Shown here: in pieces, positions 47,084 through 53,342 of the stretch | Layout: the number at the start of each line of letters is the position of its first letter | Numbering within the stretch: the first letter of the stretch is position 1 | Source of the DNA: Pseudoflavitalea sp. G-6-1-2 | Lineage (GTDB): Bacteria; Bacteroidota; Bacteroidia; Chitinophagales; Chitinophagaceae | Direction of reading: 5' to 3' | Length of the DNA: 64,000 nt | Assembly (NCBI RefSeq): GCF_012927185.1 | Contig: NZ_JABBGB010000001.1 | Coordinates: forward strand, 2,046,001-2,110,000 | The notes under the pieces: model-generated | Database searches by the model: none | Told to the model about the DNA's origin: nothing | Seen by the model: only the letters and a program-made list of their open reading frames with translations | Translations under genes and position numbers: made by a program

Positions 47084-47109
47084 TGTCACGAAACAGGGAG
47101 ATTGCCGTC
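47084..47109 (+). promoter_or_regulatory. ECF41-type promoter of the CMD gene
   Basis: TGTCACG (47084-47090), 15-nt spacer, CGTC (47106-47109). This fits the TGTCACA/CGTC pattern described for ECF41 targets, and lies in the 51-bp gap between the ECF41 gene and the CMD gene. Transcription would begin some 15 nt before the ATG at 47131. Confidence 0.75.
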
Positions 47110-47130
47110 TTCCTGTAAAATACGTTGACA

Positions 47131-47676
47131 ATGGAACATCAATTAAGGCTGGCGCCCATCGAAAAACCTAAAAGCCCCTACGTTAAACTGGGATTCTGGT
47201 ACTTCAAAAGACTGTTCGGTAAAGTGATCACACCGGCCAAAGTGGTGTATGCGCGCGTGCCATCGCTGATGAAAGTAGCCGGATTATTCTATAAGATCAG
47301 CAACAAAGCACCTTTGAATGAAGATCTGAAGATCATGATCCATGCCCTGGTGTCCGATCTGAATGCCTGTCCGTTTTGTCTCGATATAGCCAACGCCTTC
47401 GCAATGAAAAAAGGCAATTCAATGAAGAAGCTGGGAGCAGTGCATGAGTTTGCAAACAATGATTTGTTCTCTCCTTCGGAACGGGCCTGTCTGGCCTATG
47501 TAAAAGAAGTGACATTGCATAAGCAAGTGCCGGATGAGGTATTCAGCGAACTGAAGAAACATTTTACTGAGGAGCAGATCATCTTCATAACATTTCTGAT
47601 TGCATCGGAAGTGTACTACAACACTATGAATCTGGCATTGGGGATTGGATCGGATGGTCTTTGTGCAGTTGGATAA
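47131..47676 (+). CDS. Carboxymuconolactone decarboxylase (AhpD-like) family protein, ECF41 target
   Basis: A 181-residue alkylhydroperoxidase-D-like protein. The CXXC redox site is at Cys80 and Cys83 (NACPFCLD), within the helical CMD fold (ALVSDLNACPFCLDIANAFA), with LSLSPSERA-type helices after it (LFSPSERACLAYVKEVT). Members may reduce peroxides or other oxidised substrates; this one's substrate is unknown. It is the COE partner of the ECF41 sigma factor, and its own promoter motif is visible upstream. Translation from the ATG at 47131 is preferred over the in-frame TTG two codons earlier. A terminator follows. Confidence 0.9.
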   Translation: MEHQLRLAPIEKPKSPYVKLGFWYFKRLFGKVITPAKVVYARVPSLMKVAGLFYKISNKAPLNEDLKIMIHALVSDLNACPFCLDIANAFAMKKGNSMKKLGAVHEFANNDLFSPSERACLAYVKEVTLHKQVPDEVFSELKKHFTEEQIIFITFLIASEVYYNTMNLALGIGSDGLCAVG

Positions 47677-48006
47677 ATTAAAAGAGCGGAATGTAATGGA
47701 TAGAAAATAAAAAAGGATTCAGTGCAAACTGAATCCTTTTTCTTGTACCCCCAATGGTTGTATCCGCGAACCAGATATTTGAGAATCTTGAAAAAATTTT
47801 ACATTTCAGTGCAAATGTGCTCCAATTAAAACGAGTTTAGGTTCACGGCATTTTCCATCTATCTCCTTGCGCAAAACCTACCCACCTTACCCGTTATTAA
47901 TAATCCATGATCCTCTAAATACTAAGGCAATTGGGTAATTCTGGAAAAATAGCATTCATTTTTTTTGTAGATAATAATTAAATATAATATTATAAAAACT
48001 TTATTT
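47677..48006. other. AT-rich intergenic region at the left edge of the island, no gene seen
   Basis: 330 bp between the CMD gene and the first gene of the AT-rich block. It holds a terminator (47710-47741) and then A/T-rich sequence that becomes extreme just before 48007. The change of composition occurs in this stretch, so the left border of the foreign block is probably near 47.75 kb. No copy of the tRNA end that would mark an attachment site was convincing here. Confidence 0.5.
47710..47741. terminator. Intrinsic terminator after the CMD gene
   Basis: Perfect stem GGATTCAGT/ACTGAATCC (47715-47723 and 47728-47736), GCAA loop, flanked by A-run (47710-47714) and T-run (47737-47741). Confidence 0.88.
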
Positions 48007-49245
48007 ATGAAAGGAAACAAATTTAAGTTCAAGACTTATTTTACCGTAACCTTATTCCTCATTTCAATCTTCTGTCTTGTTGGCGCATGTCAAAAGAAAC
48101 TAAAAGAGCCTGAAGTAAGTAAAACTGAGCTTCAAAATGAAGTTACCCAATGGCATAACCAAATTAATTCGCAATTAACACCTAAAATTCAACGCCACAC
48201 TGACTCTATCATTCGAATACTTGATTATAGCAAATTCAGAACTGTAACCTTTGAGAATGGGAAATCAATAACCATAATTCTTATTAAGAATGAAGATGCA
48301 AAGGCGGATTACTATTTATCCTTTGCAAAGGAAAATGGAAATTATAAAACCTTAGCAGTAGTTAAGACTGCTGAGAATGATGGAGAAGCTCAATTAAGTC
48401 AGATTGGAAATTTTTTTAAAAATGGTAGTCTTAATGAAAATTATCAATTAAGATTTTACAAACTAGGCGGAGGACATATATTAACTTTTGATGGTGGCAG
48501 CAAAAGTCTGAAAGAGAGAAAAATGGTTCCACTAAAGGACAAGAAAGTTAGTGGAGATAAGGTGTTGGACGCAATTTGCACAGATTGGTATCTGGTTACA
48601 ACAATACATTATGCTGATGGCACAACAACTCAATATAAAGAATATGTTGGGACTACCTGTGAGGGTGATAGTGGATGCTCGCCAGATTATGAAGGATTTT
48701 GCCCTGGTGATGGAGGAGGAGGCTCAACGGGTGAATTAGAAAATTCGGCCATCGCTGATGATAATCACATAAGTTGCAAATCTTTTGCTTTCACGAAAGG
48801 TGGATCAACTGATGCTCAAGAAGCAGGGATTAGTAACCTGAGTTTCGATATTGGTTCAAAGGATTTTGCCACAACTATTTCAAGGAATCTTCCTGGACCT
48901 TTTTATGTTACTGTTCCATATCAAAAATATACCGGAGATATAGTTCTTGCGCCAGAAGCAGCAGCTAGGGCTGCTGATGCGCTTGATAGAGCAGGAATTC
49001 AATTAATTCAATACTATAGAGATCTTAACTATACTTTACAAGAATTTATGGAACTATCAGATGCCAGATTACAAAAGGAACTTATGGGTTATTGGACCGA
49101 ACAATTAAAAAAAGAATTTCCCTTTTCACAAATTTCAATTTCTGATAAATCAAAATTTCCAACAACTACTGTTACAAAGAATGCGATCATCAATGATCCG
49201 TTTACAATTCTTCAAAATCGGCTGACAGGTTCTGGTTGTTATTAG
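48007..49245 (+). CDS. Lipoprotein with Gly-rich linker and unknown C-terminal domain (AT-rich block)
   Basis: A 412-residue predicted lipoprotein (signal peptide with lipobox LVGAC, Cys28). The N-terminal half contains YYLSFAKENGNYKTLAVVK and TDWYLVTTIHYADGTTTQYKE, a pattern met in Bacteroidota cell-surface lipoproteins of unknown role. Then comes a Cys-rich and Gly-rich linker (CEGDSGCSPDYEGFCPGDGG, near residues 215-241) and a different C-terminal part of about 170 residues (from about 245), with helices (PEAAARAADALDRAGIQLIQYY). The split into anchor, linker and distinct C-terminal domain resembles polymorphic-toxin or surface-effector layouts. That is inference from layout and context only; no toxin motif was recognised. 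Codon use is strongly A/T-biased compared with neighbours outside 47.7-50.8 kb. Confidence 0.78.
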   Translation: MKGNKFKFKTYFTVTLFLISIFCLVGACQKKLKEPEVSKTELQNEVTQWHNQINSQLTPKIQRHTDSIIRILDYSKFRTVTFENGKSITIILIKNEDAKADYYLSFAKENGNYKTLAVVKTAENDGEAQLSQIGNFFKNGSLNENYQLRFYKLGGGHILTFDGGSKSLKERKMVPLKDKKVSGDKVLDAICTDWYLVTTIHYADGTTTQYKEYVGTTCEGDSGCSPDYEGFCPGDGGGGSTGELENSAIADDNHISCKSFAFTKGGSTDAQEAGISNLSFDIGSKDFATTISRNLPGPFYVTVPYQKYTGDIVLAPEAAARAADALDRAGIQLIQYYRDLNYTLQEFMELSDARLQKELMGYWTEQLKKEFPFSQISISDKSKFPTTTVTKNAIINDPFTILQNRLTGSGCY

Positions 49246-49284
49246 CCGATATAAATCTTCCTAGCTAACAAAGAGTTAGAATTT

Positions 49285-49322
49285 AACCCTGATATTCATG
49301 CTAGGTTATGAATATCAGGGTT
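49285..49322 (+). terminator. Long perfect hairpin after the lipoprotein gene
   Basis: Fifteen-base-pair perfect stem: AACCCTGATATTCAT (49285-49299) and its complement (49308-49322), 8-nt loop. Few T follow, so it may act in mRNA processing or stability rather than as a simple terminator. Confidence 0.6.
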
Positions 49323-49351
49323 TCGTATAGTTCGAGGCTAACGGAAAAAAG

Positions 49352-49428
49352 GATTAACAACCTTCTCAAATGAAATAGAATTTGAAATTGATCCAAAGAT
49401 GAGTAAAATTGAATATGAGTTTACTTAA
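49352..49428 (+). pseudogene. Severed 3' coding tail (about 25 codons)
   Basis: Between 49352 and the TAA at 49426-49428 a frame reads GLTTFSNEIEFEIDPKMS and then KIEYEFT before the stop. The alternating charged and hydrophobic residues are like a protein's terminal beta-strands, but there is no start codon and an in-frame stop lies shortly before. It overlaps the start of the next gene. It may be the displaced tail of a gene whose front part was deleted, as is typical of shuffled cassettes. Evidence is limited by the short length. Confidence 0.35.
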
Positions 49429-50041
49429 TTATTATCTGGAAATTGCTTATAAATTTTATCCTAAAGGTGTAAGTGAGCTTAAGAAAGAAATCTATAGTTC
49501 TACTAAGGAAAATAAATTATTGGAGTCAACAAAACTAGCAAATATTCAAAGAAATAATCTACAGTGGAATGAGTTACTAAAGGAAGTCAAAAAAAGATTT
49601 CCCGATGCCCGTGTTTATTCTTTTGATTACTATCTAAATTCATATGAACGGTCATTTCCTGTATGCTTATCTTTTGATCGGAAAGGCTCCAAATTCAATT
49701 TCATCAACTTGGTTCTCCATATTAGTGTTTTGATTGATAGCTTCATTGTTTATCAAACATATCCTGAGAAATTTTCAACCTCAAATGATATGAGTTTTGC
49801 AACATACAACATAGAAAAAAGTGTACTGCAGGATTATTACAAATTAATCGAAGTTGTTGAATCATTTTTTCCCGATCATAAACAATTCCCAATAGAAGTA
49901 ATTGAAGAAAATATCCCTGACATAATGTACGAAGGGATAGGAATTGTAAATGATAAGGAAGGGAATTTACATGCAGGCTTTCAACGGCAAATGAATTTAT
50001 ATAATGCCTTTTTTAGTAGTCAATATTATTATAATGCTTAA
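49415..50041 (+). CDS. Protein of unknown function (AT-rich block)
   Basis: A 208-residue protein from the ATG at 49415 (MSLLNYYLEIAYKFYPKG); an in-frame TTG lies two codons earlier. It has no signal peptide and no membrane segment, so it is probably cytoplasmic. It is rich in Tyr, Phe and Lys, with helices at the start (LKKEIYSSTKENKLLESTKLANIQ) and a central beta-rich part (FPVCLSFDRKGSKFNFINLVLHISVLID). The lack of a signal next to a secreted lipoprotein makes an immunity protein role thinkable, but no known immunity family is recognised. Overlaps the severed coding tail; 9 bases before the next gene. Confidence 0.7.
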   Translation: MSLLNYYLEIAYKFYPKGVSELKKEIYSSTKENKLLESTKLANIQRNNLQWNELLKEVKKRFPDARVYSFDYYLNSYERSFPVCLSFDRKGSKFNFINLVLHISVLIDSFIVYQTYPEKFSTSNDMSFATYNIEKSVLQDYYKLIEVVESFFPDHKQFPIEVIEENIPDIMYEGIGIVNDKEGNLHAGFQRQMNLYNAFFSSQYYYNA

Positions 50042-50050
50042 ATATGATCG

Positions 50051-50641
50051 ATGAAATTGAATTTGATTTTTCTAATGTTGTCTACCTTGTTTTTATCAAT
50101 CAAAAGTAAAGCTCAGACTTGCGTTTCAAAATTAAACATTGAAACTTGCGGGGTTAGTTTGGAAGTTGGCAAAAAGGTTAAAACGCAGGATTGCGATAAT
50201 ATTAAGGATAGCAGCTATTTTGAGAAATATAGCAAAATACTTTTTCTTGATTCGTTAAATTATCAATTAAAGTTGAATTCGGAGAAAGTAAATAATGTAA
50301 AAATATTTGGATGTCAAGTAGCAGATGCTCTGATTCATTTTGACAAGGATAGCATAATTGATAGAGTTAGTTATGTGATTGCGGTGAATGATGGATCTCT
50401 GATTGATTCTTTAGGGGCGCATTTTTCAAATCCTCCGAATTCTATTAATACAGGTTCATACAATCCTCGTCAATTAAAAAATGGGGCTATAGTAAATAGC
50501 ATTTACTTCTGGAAATATGATAGCATTCATGAACTGTCCTTATTGTTTTTTTCTGAGCAGCAATTGCCAGAAGAGCTTAATCACTTCAAAAAGGATATGG
50601 CGATAATAATGGTTAGAAGAAATAAGTTCCAGCGATTTTGA
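50051..50641 (+). CDS. Secreted protein of unknown function (AT-rich block)
   Basis: A 196-residue protein with a signal peptide (MKLNLIFLMLSTLFLSIKSKAQ). The mature part has four Cys (TCVSK, TCGVS, DCDN, GCQV) and a segment FGCQVADALIHFDKDSIIDRVSYV; the rest is unremarkable alpha/beta sequence. No family recognised. It follows the previous gene by 9 bases, so the two are probably co-transcribed. Its 3' end overlaps the start of the recombinase remnant in another frame, which places the gene directly at a rearrangement junction; its last residues may have been altered by it. Confidence 0.65.
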   Translation: MKLNLIFLMLSTLFLSIKSKAQTCVSKLNIETCGVSLEVGKKVKTQDCDNIKDSSYFEKYSKILFLDSLNYQLKLNSEKVNNVKIFGCQVADALIHFDKDSIIDRVSYVIAVNDGSLIDSLGAHFSNPPNSINTGSYNPRQLKNGAIVNSIYFWKYDSIHELSLLFFSEQQLPEELNHFKKDMAIIMVRRNKFQRF

Positions 50642-50861
50642 AGGAAAACAGCAGCTTCAAAAAATGATCTTTCCGGAGGGAATCTATTATAACAGGGAAA
50701 GTGACCAAACGCGAACCACTTTTATCAATCCTTTATTTTGTGTGATTGAATGCCAGCAGTGTAATGTAGGGGAATTAAAAAAGGGACTCAGCTATGAATT
50801 TAAGCTAAAGTCCCTTTCTGTACCGGGGACGAGAGTTGAACTCGTGACCTCAGGGTTATGA
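50628..50861 (+). pseudogene. C-terminal remnant of a site-specific serine recombinase
   Basis: About 77 codons that read SSDFEGKQQLQKMIFPEGIY and then YNRESDQTRTTFINPLF, ending in LSVPGTRVELVTSGL. From memory of the family, this is the usual C-terminus of Bacteroidota large serine recombinases: a KxxLQxxxFPxGIxY helix, a TxxxN segment, and a final VPGTxxEL tail encoded by a tRNA gene read in antisense. The catalytic N-terminal domain, the recombinase domain and the zinc ribbon are missing. The last 14 or so codons and the TGA lie inside the tRNA gene on the other strand. This suggests an element inserted at the tRNA and later lost most of its integrase gene. The internal ATG at 50664 is not a credible gene start. 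Confidence 0.7.
50777..50816 (-). terminator. Terminator of the tRNA transcript
   Basis: Stem AAGGGACT (50781-50788) with AGTCCCTT (50809-50816), extended inside by AGCT/AGCT (50790-50793 and 50803-50806). On the minus strand a T-run follows (A-run 50777-50782). It starts 5 bases from the tRNA 3' end and lies within the recombinase remnant. Confidence 0.75.
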
Positions 50862-50894
50862 ATCCTGCGCTCTAACCGCCTGAGCTACCCCGGC
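50821..50894 (-). tRNA. tRNA with anticodon CAT (probably elongator Met)
   Basis: On the minus strand a full cloverleaf of 74 nt. The acceptor stem is GCCGGGG/CCCCGGT (G1-U72 wobble), the D-arm GCTC/GAGC, the anticodon loop TTCATAA with anticodon CAT, and the T-arm ACGAG-TTCAACT-CTCGT. The discriminator base is A and CCA is not encoded. The last pair of the anticodon stem is an A-C mismatch, as in other bacterial tRNA-Met genes. Elongator Met is more likely than initiator, since 1-72 pairs; tRNA-Ile2 (modified C34) cannot be excluded. The 3' part is used as coding sequence by the recombinase remnant. Confidence 0.93.
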
Positions 50895-50932
50895 GCGGCC
50901 CTTTCAAGCTTCTTTCGTTGCTAAAAGGGTTG

Positions 50933-50940
50933 CAAAAATA
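50933..50940 (-). promoter_or_regulatory. Candidate -7 element of the tRNA gene
   Basis: On the minus strand TATTTTTG fits TAnnTTTG, 39 nt before the tRNA 5' end. No clear TTTG at the -33 distance. Confidence 0.35.
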
Positions 50941-50966
50941 TAGAAATTCCTGATACGGAAAAACTT

Positions 50967-52163
50967 TTATTTAGTTCTACCAGGATATTCTTTCAAAGCT
51001 GCTTCCAGACAATCCATTGCACTATTCAGGTCGTCTACGTTCAGCACATACGCCAGACGTACTTCGTTCAGCCCTAATCCTTTTGTTCCATAGAATCCTG
51101 TAGCTGGTGCCAGCATTACTGTAGCGCCATTGTGGTTGAAAGATTCCAGCAACCACTGACAGAATTTATCCGAATCATCGATGGGCAGTTTTGCCATTGC
51201 ATAGAACGCACCACCTGGGTTAGGACAGAAAACGCCTTCCATTGCATTCAGTCTCGATACCAGCACATCTCTGCGTTTCTGATATTCCGAACGTGTTGCG
51301 TCGAAGTAATTATCGGGAAGATCAACTGCTGCTTCTGCCAGGATCTGAGCAAAAGAAGGAGGGCTCAGTCTCGCCTGTGCAAATTTCATGGCAGCATCAA
51401 GTAGTTCTTTATTCTTTGTTACGAATGCGCCGATACGTCCACCGCAGGCGCTGTATCTTTTGGAAATGGTGTCCATCAGTACCACATGCTGTTCTGCTCC
51501 TTCGAGTTGCATGGCGCTGATCTGTTTGCCGTCGTAAGCAAACTCACGATATGCTTCATCCGAAAACAGGAAGAGATTGTGTTTGATCACGATCTGCTTC
51601 AGGGTATCCATCTCTTCTTTGCTGTAGAGATAACCGGTAGGGTTGTTAGGATTGCAGATCACAATAGCTTTGGTGCGTGGCCCGATCATCTTTTCAAACT
51701 CACTGATCGCGGGCAGTGCAAAACCTGTTTCGATATGTGAAGTGATTGGCTTCACCACTACTTCGGCTTCCACTGCAAATCCGTTGTAGTTTGCGTAGAA
51801 TGGTTCGGGGATCAGCACTTCGTCGCCCGGATCGAGGCAGGCCATAAATCCGAAGATGATGGCTTCCGAACCGCCGGTGGTAACGATGATCTGGTTGTGA
51901 TCTACTTCGATGCCTACCTTCTTGTAGTACTCCACCAGTTTACGGCGGTAACTCTCATTACCTGCACTGTGACTGTATTCCAGCACTTTGAAGTCTGCAT
52001 GGCGAACTGCATCCAGAATCTGCGGAGGCGTTTCGATATCGGGCTGACCAATATTGAGATGGTAAACTTTCGTTCCTTTTTTCTTGGCTGCTTCCGCAAA
52101 GGGAACCAGCTTACGGATGGGTGATGCGGGCATTTCTTTGCCACGCTGGCTTATCGTTAACAT
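50967..52163 (-). CDS. PLP-dependent aminotransferase class I/II (aspartate aminotransferase-like)
   Basis: Fold-type I aminotransferase of 398 residues, cytoplasmic. The PLP lysine is Lys235 in DTISKRYSACGGRIGAF, with the phosphate-binding Arg243. The cofactor-contacting NPNNPTG (171-177) and SDEAYREFAYDG with Asp202 and Tyr205 are in place. The N-terminal LNIGQPDIETP and SHSAGNESYR are typical of the aspartate/aromatic aminotransferase group (family I-gamma). The substrate cannot be fixed from sequence. The start at 52163 has a TATCTTTG element exactly 4 nt upstream, hinting at a leaderless transcript. No operon partners: the tRNA lies downstream and the DUF1573 pair upstream with its own terminator. 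Confidence 0.94.
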   Translation of the reverse strand: MLTISQRGKEMPASPIRKLVPFAEAAKKKGTKVYHLNIGQPDIETPPQILDAVRHADFKVLEYSHSAGNESYRRKLVEYYKKVGIEVDHNQIIVTTGGSEAIIFGFMACLDPGDEVLIPEPFYANYNGFAVEAEVVVKPITSHIETGFALPAISEFEKMIGPRTKAIVICNPNNPTGYLYSKEEMDTLKQIVIKHNLFLFSDEAYREFAYDGKQISAMQLEGAEQHVVLMDTISKRYSACGGRIGAFVTKNKELLDAAMKFAQARLSPPSFAQILAEAAVDLPDNYFDATRSEYQKRRDVLVSRLNAMEGVFCPNPGGAFYAMAKLPIDDSDKFCQWLLESFNHNGATVMLAPATGFYGTKGLGLNEVRLAYVLNVDDLNSAMDCLEAALKEYPGRTK

Positions 52164-52167
52164 GCAA

Positions 52168-52175
52168 CAAAGATA
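52168..52175 (-). promoter_or_regulatory. Candidate -7 element 4 nt before the aminotransferase start
   Basis: On the minus strand TATCTTTG followed by TTGC and the ATG at 52163. No well-spaced TTTG found upstream. Confidence 0.4.
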
Positions 52176-52214
52176 GGGGAGTATAATTGAATCTTTTTAC
52201 CGTACAAAAATAAA

Positions 52215-52258
52215 GCGGGGTCTTCCATTTATTGTCAGCGACAACAGGAAGACCCCGC
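52215..52258 (-). terminator. Terminator after the DUF1573 pair
   Basis: Perfect 12-bp stem GCGGGGTCTTCC/GGAAGACCCCGC (52215-52226 and 52247-52258). The loop itself contains a second hairpin (TTGTC/GACAA, 52232-52244). T-rich sequence follows on the minus strand. Confidence 0.85.
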
Positions 52259-52274
52259 GCAAGAAAATTATAGT

Positions 52275-52712
52275 TTACTTAGACTTATTTCCTTTTTCTT
52301 TCTGATATTTTGCATAGTCCACTTCGCTCAGCACCTCACCGGTAATGCGCAGTTCGAGCGGCGCATCGATACCTGCCACTTTCACGGCAATGGTTTTGTT
52401 GAATGGTCCGAGTGCAGCGGCATTGAAACCTGCAGTGATTTTGTCTGCTTTGCTTTTTGCAACAGGCGCTTCGGGTTTAACCGGAGTGGTGCATCCGCAA
52501 GATGCCGTAGCTGCTTCGATCACTACAGGTTTGGTACCTACGTTGGTGAATGCGAAGTTGTATGTAACAGGTACACCTTGTTTGATCTTACCGAAATCGT
52601 GCACCAGTTCTTTGAACTTTACCACGTTTTCAGCTGACTGAGGTGCGGTTGCCTGTGCGAAGCCAGTCACTGAAACAAAGATCACGCTTAATGCCAGAAG
52701 AAGTTTTTTCAT
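52275..52712 (-). CDS. DUF1573 protein (second of a tandem pair)
   Basis: A 145-residue secreted protein from the ATG at 52712 (MKKLLLALSVIFVSVTGFAQ signal peptide); an earlier Met nine codons upstream lies almost on the preceding gene. The DUF1573 domain occupies about 35-130, an immunoglobulin-like fold with the family's motifs HDFGKIKQGVPVTYNFAFTN and TASCGCTTP. The ending has a Lys-rich tail (YQKEKGNKSK). No lipobox, so it is probably periplasmic. It is a tandem paralogue of the upstream gene, 13 bases away, and ends at a terminator. DUF1573 proteins are widespread in Bacteroidota; their function is unknown. Confidence 0.9.
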   Translation of the reverse strand: MKKLLLALSVIFVSVTGFAQATAPQSAENVVKFKELVHDFGKIKQGVPVTYNFAFTNVGTKPVVIEAATASCGCTTPVKPEAPVAKSKADKITAGFNAAALGPFNKTIAVKVAGIDAPLELRITGEVLSEVDYAKYQKEKGNKSK

Positions 52713-52725
52713 AATTTGATTGAGT

Positions 52726-53190
52726 TTATTGGAGTCCATTAATGTTTTTCAGTAATGTGATGGATGAATTGGCCGGTGCCGCAGTAGCGGGTGTTTTGTA
52801 CACTGTACCGGAAATCATCAGCGTTTTCGATTCTCCTTTATTGTACTGGATAGTGATGCTTTTGTTGAAGAATCCTTCAGCGGCAGCATTGTATCCTACC
52901 TTGATCTGTGCTGAGGCGCCCGGTTTGATCGGATCTTTGCTCCACTCAGGAGTGGTGCATCCGCAGGAAGCCTGCACATTGCTCAATAACAAAGGAGCCT
53001 TGCCAGTGTTCACTATTTCAAAAATATGTGTTACGGGCCTTCCCTGAGGGATCTTGCCAAAATCGTACCCGTTCTCTTTCAGCTGAAGTACATCTGCCGG
53101 AGGATTGGCCACTGTTGCGCTCTGTGCCATCAGGCTGCCCGATGCGGCCAGCAGTATGACCAGTACAAGCGAACACAATTTTTTAGTCAT
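52726..53190 (-). CDS. DUF1573 protein (first of a tandem pair)
   Basis: A 154-residue secreted protein: signal peptide (MTKKLCSLVLVILLAASGSLMAQ) and one DUF1573 domain (about 35-135, YDFGKIPQGRPVTHIFEIVN and QASCGCTTPEW). The SCGC motif may bind metal or form a disulfide, but this is unknown. It shares layout and motifs with the next gene and is clearly its paralogue. The TTGPs and linkers differ: here a Pro/Ala-rich stretch (TPATAAPANSS) leads to a short hydrophobic tail. The upstream promoter candidate at 53220-53252 would drive both genes. Confidence 0.9.
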   Translation of the reverse strand: MTKKLCSLVLVILLAASGSLMAQSATVANPPADVLQLKENGYDFGKIPQGRPVTHIFEIVNTGKAPLLLSNVQASCGCTTPEWSKDPIKPGASAQIKVGYNAAAEGFFNKSITIQYNKGESKTLMISGTVYKTPATAAPANSSITLLKNINGLQ

Positions 53191-53219
53191 GTGTTACTTT
53201 ATTTATTTGTTAACGTATT

Positions 53220-53252
53220 CAAAATTACATTTTTAACGTTCTAATTGCCAAG
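53220..53252 (-). promoter_or_regulatory. Candidate promoter of the DUF1573 pair
   Basis: On the minus strand CTTG (53252-53249), 21-nt spacer, TAATTTTG (53227-53220). Fits TTTG/TAnnTTTG. A leader of about 24 nt would follow before the ATG at 53190. Confidence 0.5.
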
Positions 53253-53302
53253 AAATTTCAGGGTTAATGACAATTTTTTAACATCCGCAATTTCTGGCCC
53301 CA

Positions 53303-53338
53303 TTTGAGCAGTTGGTACCTACTTAAATACTACTTTTG
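53303..53338 (+). promoter_or_regulatory. Candidate promoter 4 nt before the E1 dehydrogenase start
   Basis: TTTG (53303-53306), 24-nt spacer, TACTTTTG (53331-53338), then 4 nt and the ATG at 53343. The spacer is one base longer than the usual 17-23. Confidence 0.4.
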
Positions 53339-53342
53339 AGCC

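Noticed and set aside
47742-47775. Possible left attachment site: TGTACC and nearby bases resembling the antisense tRNA 3' end
   Set aside because: Only TGTACC and a few scattered bases agree with the tRNA end at 50820; too little for a direct repeat.
50664-50861. Independent 65-residue gene starting at the ATG 50664
   Set aside because: The in-frame codons before the ATG continue the recombinase-like sequence and the 3' end lies inside a tRNA, so a recombinase remnant is the better reading.
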